Source: Arthrobacter sp. Alg241-R88
GTDB lineage: Bacteria > Actinomycetota > Actinomycetes > Actinomycetales > Micrococcaceae
Reading direction: 5' to 3'
Assembly (NCBI RefSeq): GCF_900537115.1
Contig: NZ_UNRG01000003.1
Location: 248,001-312,000, forward strand
Length of the DNA stretch: 64,000 nucleotides
Numbering within the stretch: position 1 is the stretch's first letter; every line of letters begins with the position of its first letter. Positions 48,165-56,931 of the stretch are shown here, in pieces. The translations under genes and the position numbers were made by a program. The notes under the pieces are model-generated. The model worked only from the letters and a program-made list of their open reading frames with translations, had not been told where the DNA came from and searched no databases.

Positions 48165-49649
48165 ATGCACACCATTCCGCATTACATCAACGGCGGCCGC
48201 GTTGCCGACGCCGAACGCTTCGGCCTTGTCTACAACCCTGCTACCGGAGAGCAGGAAAAGCAGGTGGCACTGGCCTCCGCTGCCCGGGTAGAAGAAGCCA
48301 TTGCCGCCGCCTCGGCAGCGCTGCCGGCCTGGCGGGCCACGAGCCTGGCCAAACGGACCAACATCTTCTTCCGCGTCCGCGAAATCCTGACCCAGCGCAA
48401 GTCCGAGCTGGCCGCCATCCTGACCAGTGAGCACGGCAAAGTACTCTCCGACGCCGAAGGGGAAATCTCCCGCGGACTCGAGAACATCGAGTTCGCCACC
48501 GGGCTGTCCCACATGCTCAAGGGGGAACGCTCCGAGCAGGTCTCCAGCGGCGTGGACGTCCACTCCGTCCGGCAGCCCGTGGGCGTCGTGGCCTGCATCA
48601 CCCCGTTCAACTTCCCGGCCATGGTGCCGCTCTGGATGATCGGCAGCGCCCTGGCGTGCGGGAACACCGTGCTCCTGAAGCCCAGCGAAAAGGATCCGTC
48701 CTCGGCCGTGTTCATCGCGGAAGTTTTCGCCGAAGCGGGCCTGCCGGCCGGTGTGCTGAACGTGGTGCAGGGCGACAAAGAGGCGGTGGACGTCCTGCTC
48801 GAACACCCGGACGTCAAAGCTGTCAGCTTCGTGGGCTCAACGCCCATTGCGCAGTCGATTTACAAGCGTGCCGCGGACCACGGCAAGCGGGTCCAGGCCC
48901 TGGGCGGGGCCAAGAACCACATGGTGGTCCTGCCGGACGCTGACCTGGACATGGCGGCAGACGCCGCAATCTCGGCTGCCTACGGCTCGGCAGGCGAGCG
49001 CTGCATGGCGGTCAGCGTTCTCGTCGCCGTCGGCGCCATCGCAGACGACCTTGTGGCGGCCATCCAGAGCCGGATGGCTACCCTGACGATCGGTCCAGGC
49101 ACCGATCCGGCATCGCAGATGGGGCCGCTGATCACTGCCGAACACCGGGAGAGGGTGGCCTCCTATGTGGCTGGTGCCGAAAACGAGGGTGCCACGGTGG
49201 TTGTCGACGGCCGTTCGCAGCAGTTCGATTCGAACGGGTTCTTCATCGGAGTCAGCCTGGTGGACCACGTCAAGCCGGGCATGAAGGTGTACGACGACGA
49301 AATCTTCGGCCCCGTCCTGTCCGTGGTCCGGGTGGATACCTACAGCGATGCGGTCCGCCTGGTCAACGACAACGAGTTCGGCAACGGGGTTGCCATCTTC
49401 ACCCGCGACGGCGGCGCGGCCCGCCAATTCGAGTTCGACGTCGAGGCGGGCATGGTGGGCGTCAACGTGCCCATCCCGGTGCCGGTTGGCACGTTCTCCT
49501 TCGGCGGCTGGAAGAACTCCCTGTTTGGCGACACGCACATGTACGGGCCGGACAGCATCCGGTTCTACACCAGGGGCAAAGTGGTCACCACACGGTGGCC
49601 GGACCCCTCGACCTCCGTCATCGACCTGGGCTTTCCGCAGGTGGACTGA
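48165..49649 (+). CDS. mmsA: CoA-acylating methylmalonate-semialdehyde dehydrogenase
   Basis: A 494-residue aldehyde dehydrogenase converting methylmalonate semialdehyde and CoA to propionyl-CoA and CO2 (also malonate semialdehyde to acetyl-CoA). Catalytic C280 lies in 'GERCMAVSVLV'. 'GVVACITPFNFPAMVPLWM', 'GAKNHMVVLPDADLDMAADA' and 'GVNVPIPVPVGTFSFGGWKNSLFGDTHMYG' are MmsA signatures. The family lacks the general-base Glu of other aldehyde dehydrogenases, consistent with the 'LGGAKNH' segment here. Confidence 0.95.
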   Translation: MHTIPHYINGGRVADAERFGLVYNPATGEQEKQVALASAARVEEAIAAASAALPAWRATSLAKRTNIFFRVREILTQRKSELAAILTSEHGKVLSDAEGEISRGLENIEFATGLSHMLKGERSEQVSSGVDVHSVRQPVGVVACITPFNFPAMVPLWMIGSALACGNTVLLKPSEKDPSSAVFIAEVFAEAGLPAGVLNVVQGDKEAVDVLLEHPDVKAVSFVGSTPIAQSIYKRAADHGKRVQALGGAKNHMVVLPDADLDMAADAAISAAYGSAGERCMAVSVLVAVGAIADDLVAAIQSRMATLTIGPGTDPASQMGPLITAEHRERVASYVAGAENEGATVVVDGRSQQFDSNGFFIGVSLVDHVKPGMKVYDDEIFGPVLSVVRVDTYSDAVRLVNDNEFGNGVAIFTRDGGAARQFEFDVEAGMVGVNVPIPVPVGTFSFGGWKNSLFGDTHMYGPDSIRFYTRGKVVTTRWPDPSTSVIDLGFPQVD

Positions 49650-49669
49650 CGCAGGAGGACTGACGCAGG

Positions 49670-50200
49670 TCAGCCGTTCATGATCTCGCCGCGGCGGGTC
49701 ATGTACTCCTCCACGGAAAGTTCCCCGTTGCTGTACTTCTCATCCAGTTCGGCGAGCTTGCGTGCGCGGTAGCCCTGCGGGGCCGACGGCGGCGGGGGAG
49801 TGGCAGGTGCCGCGGGCTGCTGCGGGGCTTGGGGTTGCCCCTGCCGGGGTTGTTCCGGCTGGGGCTGCCCGTACGGCGGAAACTGCTGGTCCATGGGTGG
49901 AACCGGCTGGATGGGCGGCAGTGGATGGGGCCGGTCAAGTTCACGGAATCCGCCGCTGAAATAGTCCTGCTGGGTGTAGCCGTCCCGGGGCTGTTTGCTC
50001 TGCGGGCCGGCCGAACCGGGGAACTGGCCGCCCGGGAACTGGCCACCGCCCGGGAACTGCCCTCCGCCGGGGAACTGCTCGGGGTAGCGCCCGGAAAAGC
50101 TTTGCTCGTGGTTCCTGCGGGCGACAGACTTCCGGTACATCCGCATGGCCATCGGGATCAGGAATGACAAAATGATGATCCAGAAAAACAAGTTGCTCAC
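49670..50200 (-). CDS. Small membrane protein with Pro/Gln/Gly linker and SHOCT-like tail
   Basis: A 176-residue protein. One N-terminal helix ('LFFWIIILSFLIPMAMRMYR'), then a long linker with five 'QFPGG'-type units and Pro/Gln-rich sequence. The last 30 residues ('ARKLAELDEKYSNGELSVEEYMTRRGEIMNG') match the short C-terminal SHOCT pattern. GTG 50200 was chosen (GAGAGG just upstream); the frame is open further upstream without signal. Function unknown; SHOCT is thought to mediate oligomerisation. Confidence 0.7.
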   Translation of the reverse strand: MSNLFFWIIILSFLIPMAMRMYRKSVARRNHEQSFSGRYPEQFPGGGQFPGGGQFPGGQFPGSAGPQSKQPRDGYTQQDYFSGGFRELDRPHPLPPIQPVPPMDQQFPPYGQPQPEQPRQGQPQAPQQPAAPATPPPPSAPQGYRARKLAELDEKYSNGELSVEEYMTRRGEIMNG

Positions 50201-50213
50201 GGTGCCGTGCCTC

Positions 50214-51401
50214 TCATGTGTGTCCTTCCAGCTTAGCCCCGTGGTGCACTCGGACGGCCGGGAGTCCGGTGAAGGCGCCGTACCGCTCAACTGCTTCCTG
50301 AATTGCGGCTGCCAGCGGGGAACCCGGCCGGTCGTCGGCACTGGTGAGCCGGATATCCAGCTCACACCGTCCGGGAAGCAGCGTATGCCGCCAGGAACCG
50401 GCCATCCGCCCGTCCAGCAGCACCACGTGCATCGGCTGGCCTTCGAAAGGGAATGCGGGAGCTCCGCCGCCCATGTAATGCCGGGTGGCCGAATAGCCCA
50501 TGATGTATTCGTCGTAGCACTGGACCAGGTCCACCCGGGGACCCTGGACCGTAGTCCGGCCGGCTTGCGTCCCCGGACCGGGCTGGTCGGCCGCGAAGTG
50601 ATGCTCGACGCCGTCAATCACGGTGGCGGCCAGCGCATTGGGCCGTGCCTCCCAGGCCGCCTGTAGCCCCTTCCGGACGTCCGTCACAGTTAGACCCGAC
50701 CAGCCGGCGCAGTCCTTGGCCGTGGCGGGCCCGCGGCTGGAGAAATAGCGGAAGGCCAGTTCAGCCAGCACTTCCTCGCGGTCCGGCGTCGGTTGCCTGC
50801 CGGCCGGAACCCGCTCGTCAAAGAGGGCATAAGTCTGTTTTAGCGCCCCGCCGCGGCTGCGGACAGGCGTGCCGCTGACAAGGACACCACTGACCTCGGC
50901 GTGCATGATGATGTACGCAAGGCGCAGTCCACTGGCCCCGATGCCGGCGGCCTGCAGCTTTCCGGCGAGTTGCTCGCGGGTGAGGTGGTTACCACCCGCC
51001 ACAGCCCCGGCCAACACCTCCCCGGCCCGGGTGGCAGTTGCGGCATCGATTCCGGTGAGACGGTACGTCGCCGCGTTGGCCTGGTGGAGCCGTGGGGCCG
51101 AGAGGGCTGACAGCCAGCGGAGGTCGTCCCGGTGGACGAAATGCCAGGTGGGGCGAAGGATATGAGTGCGCAGGATCCGGCCATCGGCCACTGCGCCCTC
51201 GATGTCCGCTGCCGTCACCGGCGGATCAACACTGCCTGATACCCGCTGGGCGAGGCTCCATCTGGCGTAGGGAAATTCCTGTGCCTGCACGGCCAGCAGG
51301 TTGCGCAGGGCGGCCTCCGGCGAGGGAGCGCCTGGTTCGCGGAGCAGCTGGGAGGAAAGCCGCTGCCGTACTACCGCATCCGGTTCCATATCCATCGCCA
51401 C
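50214..51401 (-). CDS. AlkZ-like winged-helix DNA glycosylase family protein
   Basis: A 395-residue protein of the winged-helix DNA-binding (HTH_42) family. 'LLAVQAQEFPYARWSLAQRV' has Q39-x-Q41, the QxQ motif used by AlkZ-type glycosylases. 'DGRILRTHILRPTWHFVHRDDLRWL' and 'GPATAKDCAGWSGL' are family blocks, and 'HYMGGGAPAFPFEGQPMHVVLLDGRMAGSW' is near the C-terminus. AlkZ removes bulky or cross-linked alkylated bases. No biosynthetic cluster is nearby, so a general repair role is more likely than self-resistance. GTG 51401 or ATG 51395 are possible starts. Confidence 0.8.
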   Translation of the reverse strand: MAMDMEPDAVVRQRLSSQLLREPGAPSPEAALRNLLAVQAQEFPYARWSLAQRVSGSVDPPVTAADIEGAVADGRILRTHILRPTWHFVHRDDLRWLSALSAPRLHQANAATYRLTGIDAATATRAGEVLAGAVAGGNHLTREQLAGKLQAAGIGASGLRLAYIIMHAEVSGVLVSGTPVRSRGGALKQTYALFDERVPAGRQPTPDREEVLAELAFRYFSSRGPATAKDCAGWSGLTVTDVRKGLQAAWEARPNALAATVIDGVEHHFAADQPGPGTQAGRTTVQGPRVDLVQCYDEYIMGYSATRHYMGGGAPAFPFEGQPMHVVLLDGRMAGSWRHTLLPGRCELDIRLTSADDRPGSPLAAAIQEAVERYGAFTGLPAVRVHHGAKLEGHT

Positions 51402-51467
51402 CTAGCTGTATTAAGAGAGCTTCGTGACGCGGCTGCCCGCCGCCTGTCCGGATGCATCGCCCCGGCG

Positions 51468-52337
51468 CTAGCGCCGGGCAGGCTCAGCAGTCCCCAGCGG
51501 ACCCTCGCCGGATCCCAGCGGAACGCCCGGACCAAAGATGGGGCCCGGCGTCGGACGCTTTGCGGTGATCCCGTCCCCGGAGGACTGGTGGCGCAGCCTG
51601 CGCAGTACCCACGGAACAAAGTACTCGCGGGCCCACACAAGGTCTCCGGAGCGCGCCTCGCGCCAGGTGCGGGGCGGCAGTGGTTTGGGCTGCAGCGGCT
51701 CCAGCGTGTGCTCCACGTTCAGCGAGTCCAGCACCATGGCCGCGATCGTATGGTGGCCAAGAGGGGAGAAGTGCAGCCGGTCCCGGTCCCACATCTGCGG
51801 GTCGCTGAGTTGCCGCAGCGACCACATGTCGGCGATAACGGCATCATGCCGGGCAGCCACGGTACGCAGGTTTTCGTTGTAGATGGCCACCTTGCTGCGG
51901 ATCCTGCCCAGCACCGAGGAGCCGGTGTCCGGTCCGTTGAAGAGGACCACCGTTGCACCGCCCATTGCCAGGATCTGCACCACCGAGTCGAGCTTCTCAG
52001 CCAGGGCATCAGGGTCGCCGCCCGGGCGCAGCAGGTCGTTGCCGCCGGCCGAAAGGGTGACGAGGTCCGGCTTGAGCGCCAGGCACGGGGCAAGCTGCTG
52101 GTCCACGATCTGCTGCAGCAACCTGCCGCGCACTGCCAGGTTCGCGTAGGCGAAGTCGGGCTGCGTACGGCCCAGTTCCTCCGCCACCCTGTCCGCCCAG
52201 CCGCGGTAGCCGCCGGGGCGTGAGGGCTCGGGGTCGCCGATGCCCTCCGTGAAGGAATCGCCCATTGCCACGTAGCGGGTCCAGGGGTGGGATCCGGCGC
52301 GGGCAGTGGGGGATTGAATGGCACTTGTGTCAGTCAC
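51468..52337 (-). CDS. SGNH/GDSL hydrolase
   Basis: A 289-residue esterase-type protein without a signal peptide. Block I 'YVAMGDSFTEGIGD' with the nucleophile Ser, block III 'LSAGGNDLL' with Gly/Asn of the oxyanion hole, block V 'DRLHFSPLGH' with Asp and His. The C-terminal 60 residues are Pro-rich. Substrate unknown. CAGGAT (52344-52349, minus strand) lies six bases before the GTG at 52337, the leaderless pattern. It is divergent from the carboxylesterase. Confidence 0.88.
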   Translation of the reverse strand: MTDTSAIQSPTARAGSHPWTRYVAMGDSFTEGIGDPEPSRPGGYRGWADRVAEELGRTQPDFAYANLAVRGRLLQQIVDQQLAPCLALKPDLVTLSAGGNDLLRPGGDPDALAEKLDSVVQILAMGGATVVLFNGPDTGSSVLGRIRSKVAIYNENLRTVAARHDAVIADMWSLRQLSDPQMWDRDRLHFSPLGHHTIAAMVLDSLNVEHTLEPLQPKPLPPRTWREARSGDLVWAREYFVPWVLRRLRHQSSGDGITAKRPTPGPIFGPGVPLGSGEGPLGTAEPARR

Positions 52338-52380
52338 GGTCCTATCCTGCCTTCCGCTTCACTGGCTACGCGAACGTAGG

Positions 52381-52406
52381 TTGTTACCTTTCGGTAGCTG
52401 TAACAA
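52381..52406. promoter_or_regulatory. 26-bp inverted repeat in divergent promoter region
   Basis: TTGTTAC (52381-52387) and GTAACAA (52400-52406) form a perfect dyad. The right arm overlaps a candidate -10, AACAAT (52402-52407), seven bases before ATG 52415. The layout is that of a repressor operator. Confidence 0.6.
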
Positions 52407-52414
52407 TGGAAACC

Positions 52415-53065
52415 ATGACTGAAGCCGAAGTATTTCCTGCCCCTGTTGTCCTGTGGTCCCATGAGGAGGACCAGCGCGACGGCAGGCCGCTGCTGGTACT
52501 GCTGCACGGCTACGGCGCCAACGAACAGGACCTGCTCAGTCTGGCTGACCTGCTGCCCGGGGACTTCGCCGTCGCTTCCATCCGGGCTCCCATCGCCATG
52601 GGCCCGGGGTTCACCTGGTTCCCGCTGACGGCGTCCATTGACTACTCCCTGGAGCGGGTCAAGGCGGCGTCGTCCTTTGTGCTGGACTGGATCGACACCA
52701 TCAAGGTGGGGCACCCCTCGGTTTCCCTGCTCGGCTTCTCGATGGGAATGGCCATGGCCACCACGCTCCTGCGGCAGCGGCCCACCGATTTCGCGGCCGT
52801 CGTTGGGCTCTCAGGCTTTGTGGTGGACGCAGGCGACGACCCCAGCTTTAGGGACGACGAACTGGATGGCACCGTTCCCCTGTTCTGGGGCCGGGACCAG
52901 CAGGACCCCGTGATTACCCCGGACAAGATCGACTACACCATGGGCTGGGTCCGCAAGCACGTCAAACTCACCAAGGTCCTGTACACAGGCATGTGGCACG
53001 GAATCAACCAGCAGGAGATCGGCCACGTGGGTGAATTCCTCACTCACGAAGTCCTCAAGAAGTAG
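52415..53065 (+). CDS. Phospholipase/carboxylesterase family alpha/beta hydrolase
   Basis: A 216-residue esterase. 'LLVLLHGYGANEQDLLSLADLLP' is the oxyanion loop, 'VSLLGFSMGMAMATTLL' the nucleophile elbow, 'FWGRDQQDPVI' the Asp region, and 'YTGMWHGINQQE' the His. It resembles short-chain carboxylesterases/lysophospholipases of the YpfH/Est type. ATG 52415 (leaderless-type -10 seven bases upstream) is preferred; ATG 52406 would add three residues. Confidence 0.87.
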   Translation: MTEAEVFPAPVVLWSHEEDQRDGRPLLVLLHGYGANEQDLLSLADLLPGDFAVASIRAPIAMGPGFTWFPLTASIDYSLERVKAASSFVLDWIDTIKVGHPSVSLLGFSMGMAMATTLLRQRPTDFAAVVGLSGFVVDAGDDPSFRDDELDGTVPLFWGRDQQDPVITPDKIDYTMGWVRKHVKLTKVLYTGMWHGINQQEIGHVGEFLTHEVLKK

Positions 53066-53086
53066 GCGGACGACGACGGGTGCGGG

Positions 53087-53111
53087 CCCGGGCAGGTTAA
53101 CCTGCCTCGGG
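53087..53111. terminator. Hairpin at convergent gene ends
   Basis: GGCAGG and CCTGCC pair around TTAA (53091-53106), extended by CCCG/CGGG with one bulge. It overlaps the stop codon of the minus-strand S4 gene and follows the esterase stop by 21 bases. Confidence 0.5.
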
Positions 53112-53330
53112 TGCCACCACCCGGACCGTTTGCCCGTTGACCGTGACGGTATCGCCATTGTGCAGCTGGCGGCCGCGGCGGTCGTCGATCTCCCCGTTGA
53201 CCTTGACGAGCCCGTTCTTGATGAGGTCCGCCGCCTCAACGCCGTCTTCCACCAGGTTGGCGAGCTTGAGCAGCTGGCCAAGGCGGATCATGCTGTCGCG
53301 GATGGGGATGTCTTCAACACGGTTGCTCAT
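53097..53330 (-). CDS. S4-domain RNA-binding protein
   Basis: A 77-residue protein that is essentially one S4 domain: 'MIRLGQLLKLANLVEDGVEAADLIKNGLVKVNGEIDDRRGRQLHNGDTVTVNG'. It is of the YbcJ/YaaA size class, probably binding rRNA or ribosomes. CATTAT (53337-53342, minus strand) lies six bases before the ATG at 53330, so the mRNA is probably leaderless. Confidence 0.9.
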   Translation of the reverse strand: MSNRVEDIPIRDSMIRLGQLLKLANLVEDGVEAADLIKNGLVKVNGEIDDRRGRQLHNGDTVTVNGQTVRVVAPEAG

Positions 53331-53362
53331 GAAGCAATAATGCCTGACGTAAGGTGGATTCA

Positions 53363-54352
53363 GTGACCTCCACCCATCGCCTGCCGTTGCTTGCAGGCCT
53401 TCCCTTAGCGGTGGGCGCAGGCCTTGCCATTCCCCTGCAGGGCCGGATTAACGGTGCGCTGGGTGCCCGGTTGAACGACGGCATCGCCGCTTCCGTGGTG
53501 AGCTTCAGCACAGGGCTCGTGGTGATGATCCTGATCTCGCTGCTCCTGCCGCGCGGCCGGGCCGGTCTGGCCAGCATCCTGCCGGCTGTCCGCACCCGGG
53601 CGTTTCCCCGGGTCTACGTCCTTGCCGGCGGCATTGGGGCGCTGTTCGTCTTTGCGCAGTCCTTTACGGTGGGCATCCTGGGCGTTGCCCTCTTCACGGT
53701 TGCCACCGTCACCGGGCAGACCGTCAGCGGGCTGCTGGTGGACCGGCTGGGGATTGGGCCGGCGGGCCGGAAGCCGGTCACCGGGATCCGGATTGTCGGC
53801 TGCCTCTTGACCATTGCCGCCGTCGCCTGGGCTGTGTCCCCGCGGTTCGCCGCGGGCGCCGGGCCCGGAACAGGGTCCGACGGCGGGCCGGCGGACTTGC
53901 TGCTTCCGCTCCTGCTCCCCGTCGCCGCCGGGTTCCTGATGAGCTTCCAGCAGGCCATGAACGGAACAGCCACCGTTCACTACGGCACACCGATCGCCGC
54001 CACCCTGGTCAATTTCGTGGCCGGTTCGGTGGTTCTCTGGACGGCATACGCCATCAAGCTGGCCGTGGTTGGCGCGGGCAACCCGCTGCCGGGGGAGTGG
54101 TGGTACTACGTCGGCGGCCCGATGGGATGCGTGTTCATCGGCCTGGGCGCACTGCTGGTCCGCAGCCTGGGCGTCCTGGTCACGGGCCTGGGCATGATCG
54201 CCGGGCAGCTGCTCGGCTCGCTTGCCCTTGACGTGATCCTGCCGGCGCCGGGGACCGTGGTTGCCCCGGCCACAGTGCTCGGCACGGTCCTGACGCTGGC
54301 CGCCATCATCCTGGCAACCCTGCCCTGGCCGCGGGGCGCGCTCCGCAGGTAG
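53363..54352 (+). CDS. YdcZ-type (DUF606) DMT transporter, double-length
   Basis: A 329-residue membrane protein with about ten helices. Two related halves are visible: 'LAIPLQGRINGALGARLNDGIAASVVSFSTGLVVMILI' near the N-terminus and 'FLMSFQQAMNGTATVHYGTPIAATLVNFVAGSVVLW' in the middle, each with the N-G-x-L/T-G-type motif of DMT_YdcZ. Single YdcZ proteins are about half this length. GTG 53363 has AAGGTGG seven bases upstream, overlapping a possible -10 (TAAGGT). Substrate unknown. Confidence 0.85.
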   Translation: MTSTHRLPLLAGLPLAVGAGLAIPLQGRINGALGARLNDGIAASVVSFSTGLVVMILISLLLPRGRAGLASILPAVRTRAFPRVYVLAGGIGALFVFAQSFTVGILGVALFTVATVTGQTVSGLLVDRLGIGPAGRKPVTGIRIVGCLLTIAAVAWAVSPRFAAGAGPGTGSDGGPADLLLPLLLPVAAGFLMSFQQAMNGTATVHYGTPIAATLVNFVAGSVVLWTAYAIKLAVVGAGNPLPGEWWYYVGGPMGCVFIGLGALLVRSLGVLVTGLGMIAGQLLGSLALDVILPAPGTVVAPATVLGTVLTLAAIILATLPWPRGALRR

Positions 54353-54359
54353 GCACCGG

Positions 54360-54365
54360 TAGGCT
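54360..54365 (+). promoter_or_regulatory. Possible -10 (TAGGCT) for glyQS
   Basis: TAGGCT fits TANNNT and gives a leader of about 125 bases before glyQS. I looked for T-box features in that leader and did not find them. Confidence 0.35.
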
Positions 54366-54497
54366 AGGACACGCAGCTTTTTCGCATCTTTCCTTCATCC
54401 GCCCCCGCGGCAGCCAGCGGTCATGCGCCTCCGGCTTGCCCGGGGCCTGAAAACCGCGGACCGCACCCAGCGGCCCTGTAGAAATTGGAGTTACCCC

Positions 54498-55883
54498 ATG
54501 GCAGCAAAATCCGTTCTCGACCAGGTCATTTCCCTCTCCAAGCGGAGGGGCTTTGTGTTCCAGGCCGGTGAGATCTACGGAGGTTCGCGCTCTGCCTGGG
54601 ACTACGGGCCCCTCGGCGCCGAGCTGAAGGAAAACATCAAGCGCCAGTGGTGGCAGTCAATGGTCCGCGGCCGCGAGGACGTGGTGGGCCTGGACTCCTC
54701 CGTTATCCTGCCCCGCCAGGTGTGGGAAGCCTCCGGCCACGTTGAGGTCTTCTCCGACCCGCTGGTGGAGTGCCTTTCCTGCCACAAGCGCTACCGCGCG
54801 GACCACCTCGAGGAGGAATACGAGGAGAAGAAGGGCCGCCCCGCCGAGAACGGCTTGAAGGACATTGCCTGCGCCAACTGCGGAACCCGCGGTGAGTGGA
54901 CCGAACCGCAGGAATTCAGCGGCCTGCTCAAGACCTTCCTTGGCCCGGTGGCCAATGAGGAAGGCATGCACTACCTGCGCCCGGAAACGGCCCAGGGCAT
55001 CTTCGTGAACTTCAACAACGTCCTCACCACCTCGCGCAAGAAGCCGCCGTTCGGCATCGGCCAGATCGGCAAGTCCTTCCGCAACGAGATCACGCCCGGC
55101 AACTTCATTTTCCGCACCCGCGAGTTCGAGCAGATGGAAATGGAGTTCTTCGTCGAGCCCGGCACCGATGAGGAATGGCACCAGTACTGGATGAAGGAGC
55201 GCATGTCCTGGTACACCGGCCTGGGCATCCGCGAGGAAAACCTGCGGTTCTTCGAGCACCCGCAGGAAAAGCTGAGCCACTACTCGAAGGGCACCACGGA
55301 CATCGAGTACCGCTTTGGCTTCCAGGGCTCGGAATGGGGCGAGCTGGAAGGCATCGCCAACCGCACCGACTTTGACCTCTCCACCCACGCCAAGGCCTCC
55401 GGCCAGGACCTGAGCTACTTCAACCAGGCCACCAACGAGCGGTACACCCCCTACGTCATCGAACCGGCGGCAGGCCTCACCCGCTCCTTCATGGCGTTCC
55501 TGGTGGACGCCTACACCGAGGACGAGGCGCCCAACGCCAAGGGCGGCGTGGACGTCCGCACCGTCCTGAAGCTGGATCCGCGCCTGGCCCCGGTCAAGGC
55601 CGCCGTGCTGCCCCTGAGCCGCAACGAGGACCTGTCACCGAAGGCCAAGGACCTTGGCGCGCAGCTGCGAAAGAACTGGAACATCGACTTCGACGATGCC
55701 GGCGCCATCGGCCGCCGCTACCGCCGGCAGGACGAAATCGGTACCCCGTTCTGCATCACGGTGGACTTCGACACCCTTGAGGACCAGGCCGTGACCATCC
55801 GCGAGCGGGACACCATGAGCCAGGAACGCGTTTCCCTGGACAAGGTGGAGGGCTACCTGGCCGCACGCCTGATCGGCGCCTAG
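54498..55883 (+). CDS. glyQS: Glycyl-tRNA synthetase (single-chain, alpha2 type)
   Basis: A 461-residue class II synthetase charging tRNAGly. '[38 protein letters not shown]' (N-terminus), '[18 protein letters not shown]', '[35 protein letters not shown]' (motif 2) and '[27 protein letters not shown]' (motif 3) are complete, and a C-terminal anticodon-binding domain follows. ATG 54498 has TTGGAG upstream. Confidence 0.96.
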   Translation: MAAKSVLDQVISLSKRRGFVFQAGEIYGGSRSAWDYGPLGAELKENIKRQWWQSMVRGREDVVGLDSSVILPRQVWEASGHVEVFSDPLVECLSCHKRYRADHLEEEYEEKKGRPAENGLKDIACANCGTRGEWTEPQEFSGLLKTFLGPVANEEGMHYLRPETAQGIFVNFNNVLTTSRKKPPFGIGQIGKSFRNEITPGNFIFRTREFEQMEMEFFVEPGTDEEWHQYWMKERMSWYTGLGIREENLRFFEHPQEKLSHYSKGTTDIEYRFGFQGSEWGELEGIANRTDFDLSTHAKASGQDLSYFNQATNERYTPYVIEPAAGLTRSFMAFLVDAYTEDEAPNAKGGVDVRTVLKLDPRLAPVKAAVLPLSRNEDLSPKAKDLGAQLRKNWNIDFDDAGAIGRRYRRQDEIGTPFCITVDFDTLEDQAVTIRERDTMSQERVSLDKVEGYLAARLIGA

Positions 55884-55885
55884 CA

Positions 55886-56920
55886 ATGGCCATCGAATAC
55901 CGCGCATGGCGCGAGGGCGACGATCTGGCCCTCCTGGAGATCTGGGGTGGCCCCGAAACGTACCAGGCCCGGCAGTTCCGCGGGGCGCTGACGGTCTCAT
56001 CGGCCGGGGGCAGCGGCACGCCCTGGCGCCGCTGCATCGTCGCCGAGGATGTAGTGGACGGCGTCGGAATCCCGGTGGCGGCGGGCGTCGTCTACGAGGC
56101 GTCCCTGCACCCGGAACGGCTCTGGACCTACATCGAGGTGGCGCGGGACCATCGGCGCTCAGGCATCGGCGCGACGCTCCTGACCATGCTGCGCCGGGAA
56201 GCGGAGCAGTCGCCGTCGGGCGTGTCAAAACTCCGCGCCAAGGTGGAGCCGGGCACCCCGGGTGCCGCCTTCGCTGAGCACTTCGGCCTTTCGCCCATCC
56301 AGCGCTCCCGGCTGGTGGTAGTTGAACCGGGCGCCCTCCGGCTTCCGGTGTTCCCAGCGGATGACGACGGCGGCAGGCCGGCCAACGACGAAAACGCCGG
56401 CTCCGACGTCGTGATGGACCTGGCCACCGGCTCAGTGGAACTGACCGACGTTGTGGGCCGCTACTACACCGCGATCCACGGTTGGGATTCCCCGGGCGTG
56501 CTGTCCGTGGGCCAGGTGCAGCGGCTGTTCCTGGACGACCTCACCGGTGCCCATGGCGCCATCGTGCTGCGCGCCCGGCCGGAATCCGCTTTTGGTGCCG
56601 GTGTGGCCCCAAGCAAGAAGGGGCGGATCCGTGCCTTTGCCGTCAGTTATGCGGCGCCGGCAGACCCTGACGCGGCACCAAACCAGGAGGACACCGGGCC
56701 GGAAACGCCAACGGACGTCTTCGTCGGCCACGAGCCAGCGCTGGACGCCGATGATGCTGCCGAGGCGGTCCGGGACATGCTCGCCCTGATTGCCTACCAG
56801 CACCCGGTCATGCTGGAACTGGACGATTCGATGACGGCCTTGCGCGCCGCCGTCGAGCCGCTGCTGGAAAGCGGCAAGGCACGCCTCGCCGGGCCGGAAA
56901 CCCTGGTGGTCTCGGACTAG
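55886..56920 (+). CDS. GNAT-family acetyltransferase with C-terminal extension
   Basis: A 344-residue protein. The N-terminal 150 residues form a GNAT domain with the acetyl-CoA loop 'YIEVARDHRRSGIGATLLTMLRREAEQ'. The C-terminal half ('VVMDLATGSVELTDVVGRYYTAIHGWDSPG ... AFAVSYAAP ... TDVFVGHEPALDADDAAEAVRDMLALIAYQHPVMLELDD') looks like a second, degenerate GNAT-type domain. It begins two bases after the glyQS stop, so it is probably cotranscribed. Substrate unknown. Confidence 0.85.
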   Translation: MAIEYRAWREGDDLALLEIWGGPETYQARQFRGALTVSSAGGSGTPWRRCIVAEDVVDGVGIPVAAGVVYEASLHPERLWTYIEVARDHRRSGIGATLLTMLRREAEQSPSGVSKLRAKVEPGTPGAAFAEHFGLSPIQRSRLVVVEPGALRLPVFPADDDGGRPANDENAGSDVVMDLATGSVELTDVVGRYYTAIHGWDSPGVLSVGQVQRLFLDDLTGAHGAIVLRARPESAFGAGVAPSKKGRIRAFAVSYAAPADPDAAPNQEDTGPETPTDVFVGHEPALDADDAAEAVRDMLALIAYQHPVMLELDDSMTALRAAVEPLLESGKARLAGPETLVVSD

Positions 56921-56931
56921 GCAGCATCCAG

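Noticed and set aside
54366-54497. T-box leader before glyQS
   Set aside because: I could not find the T-box bulge sequence, specifier loop or antiterminator in the leader.
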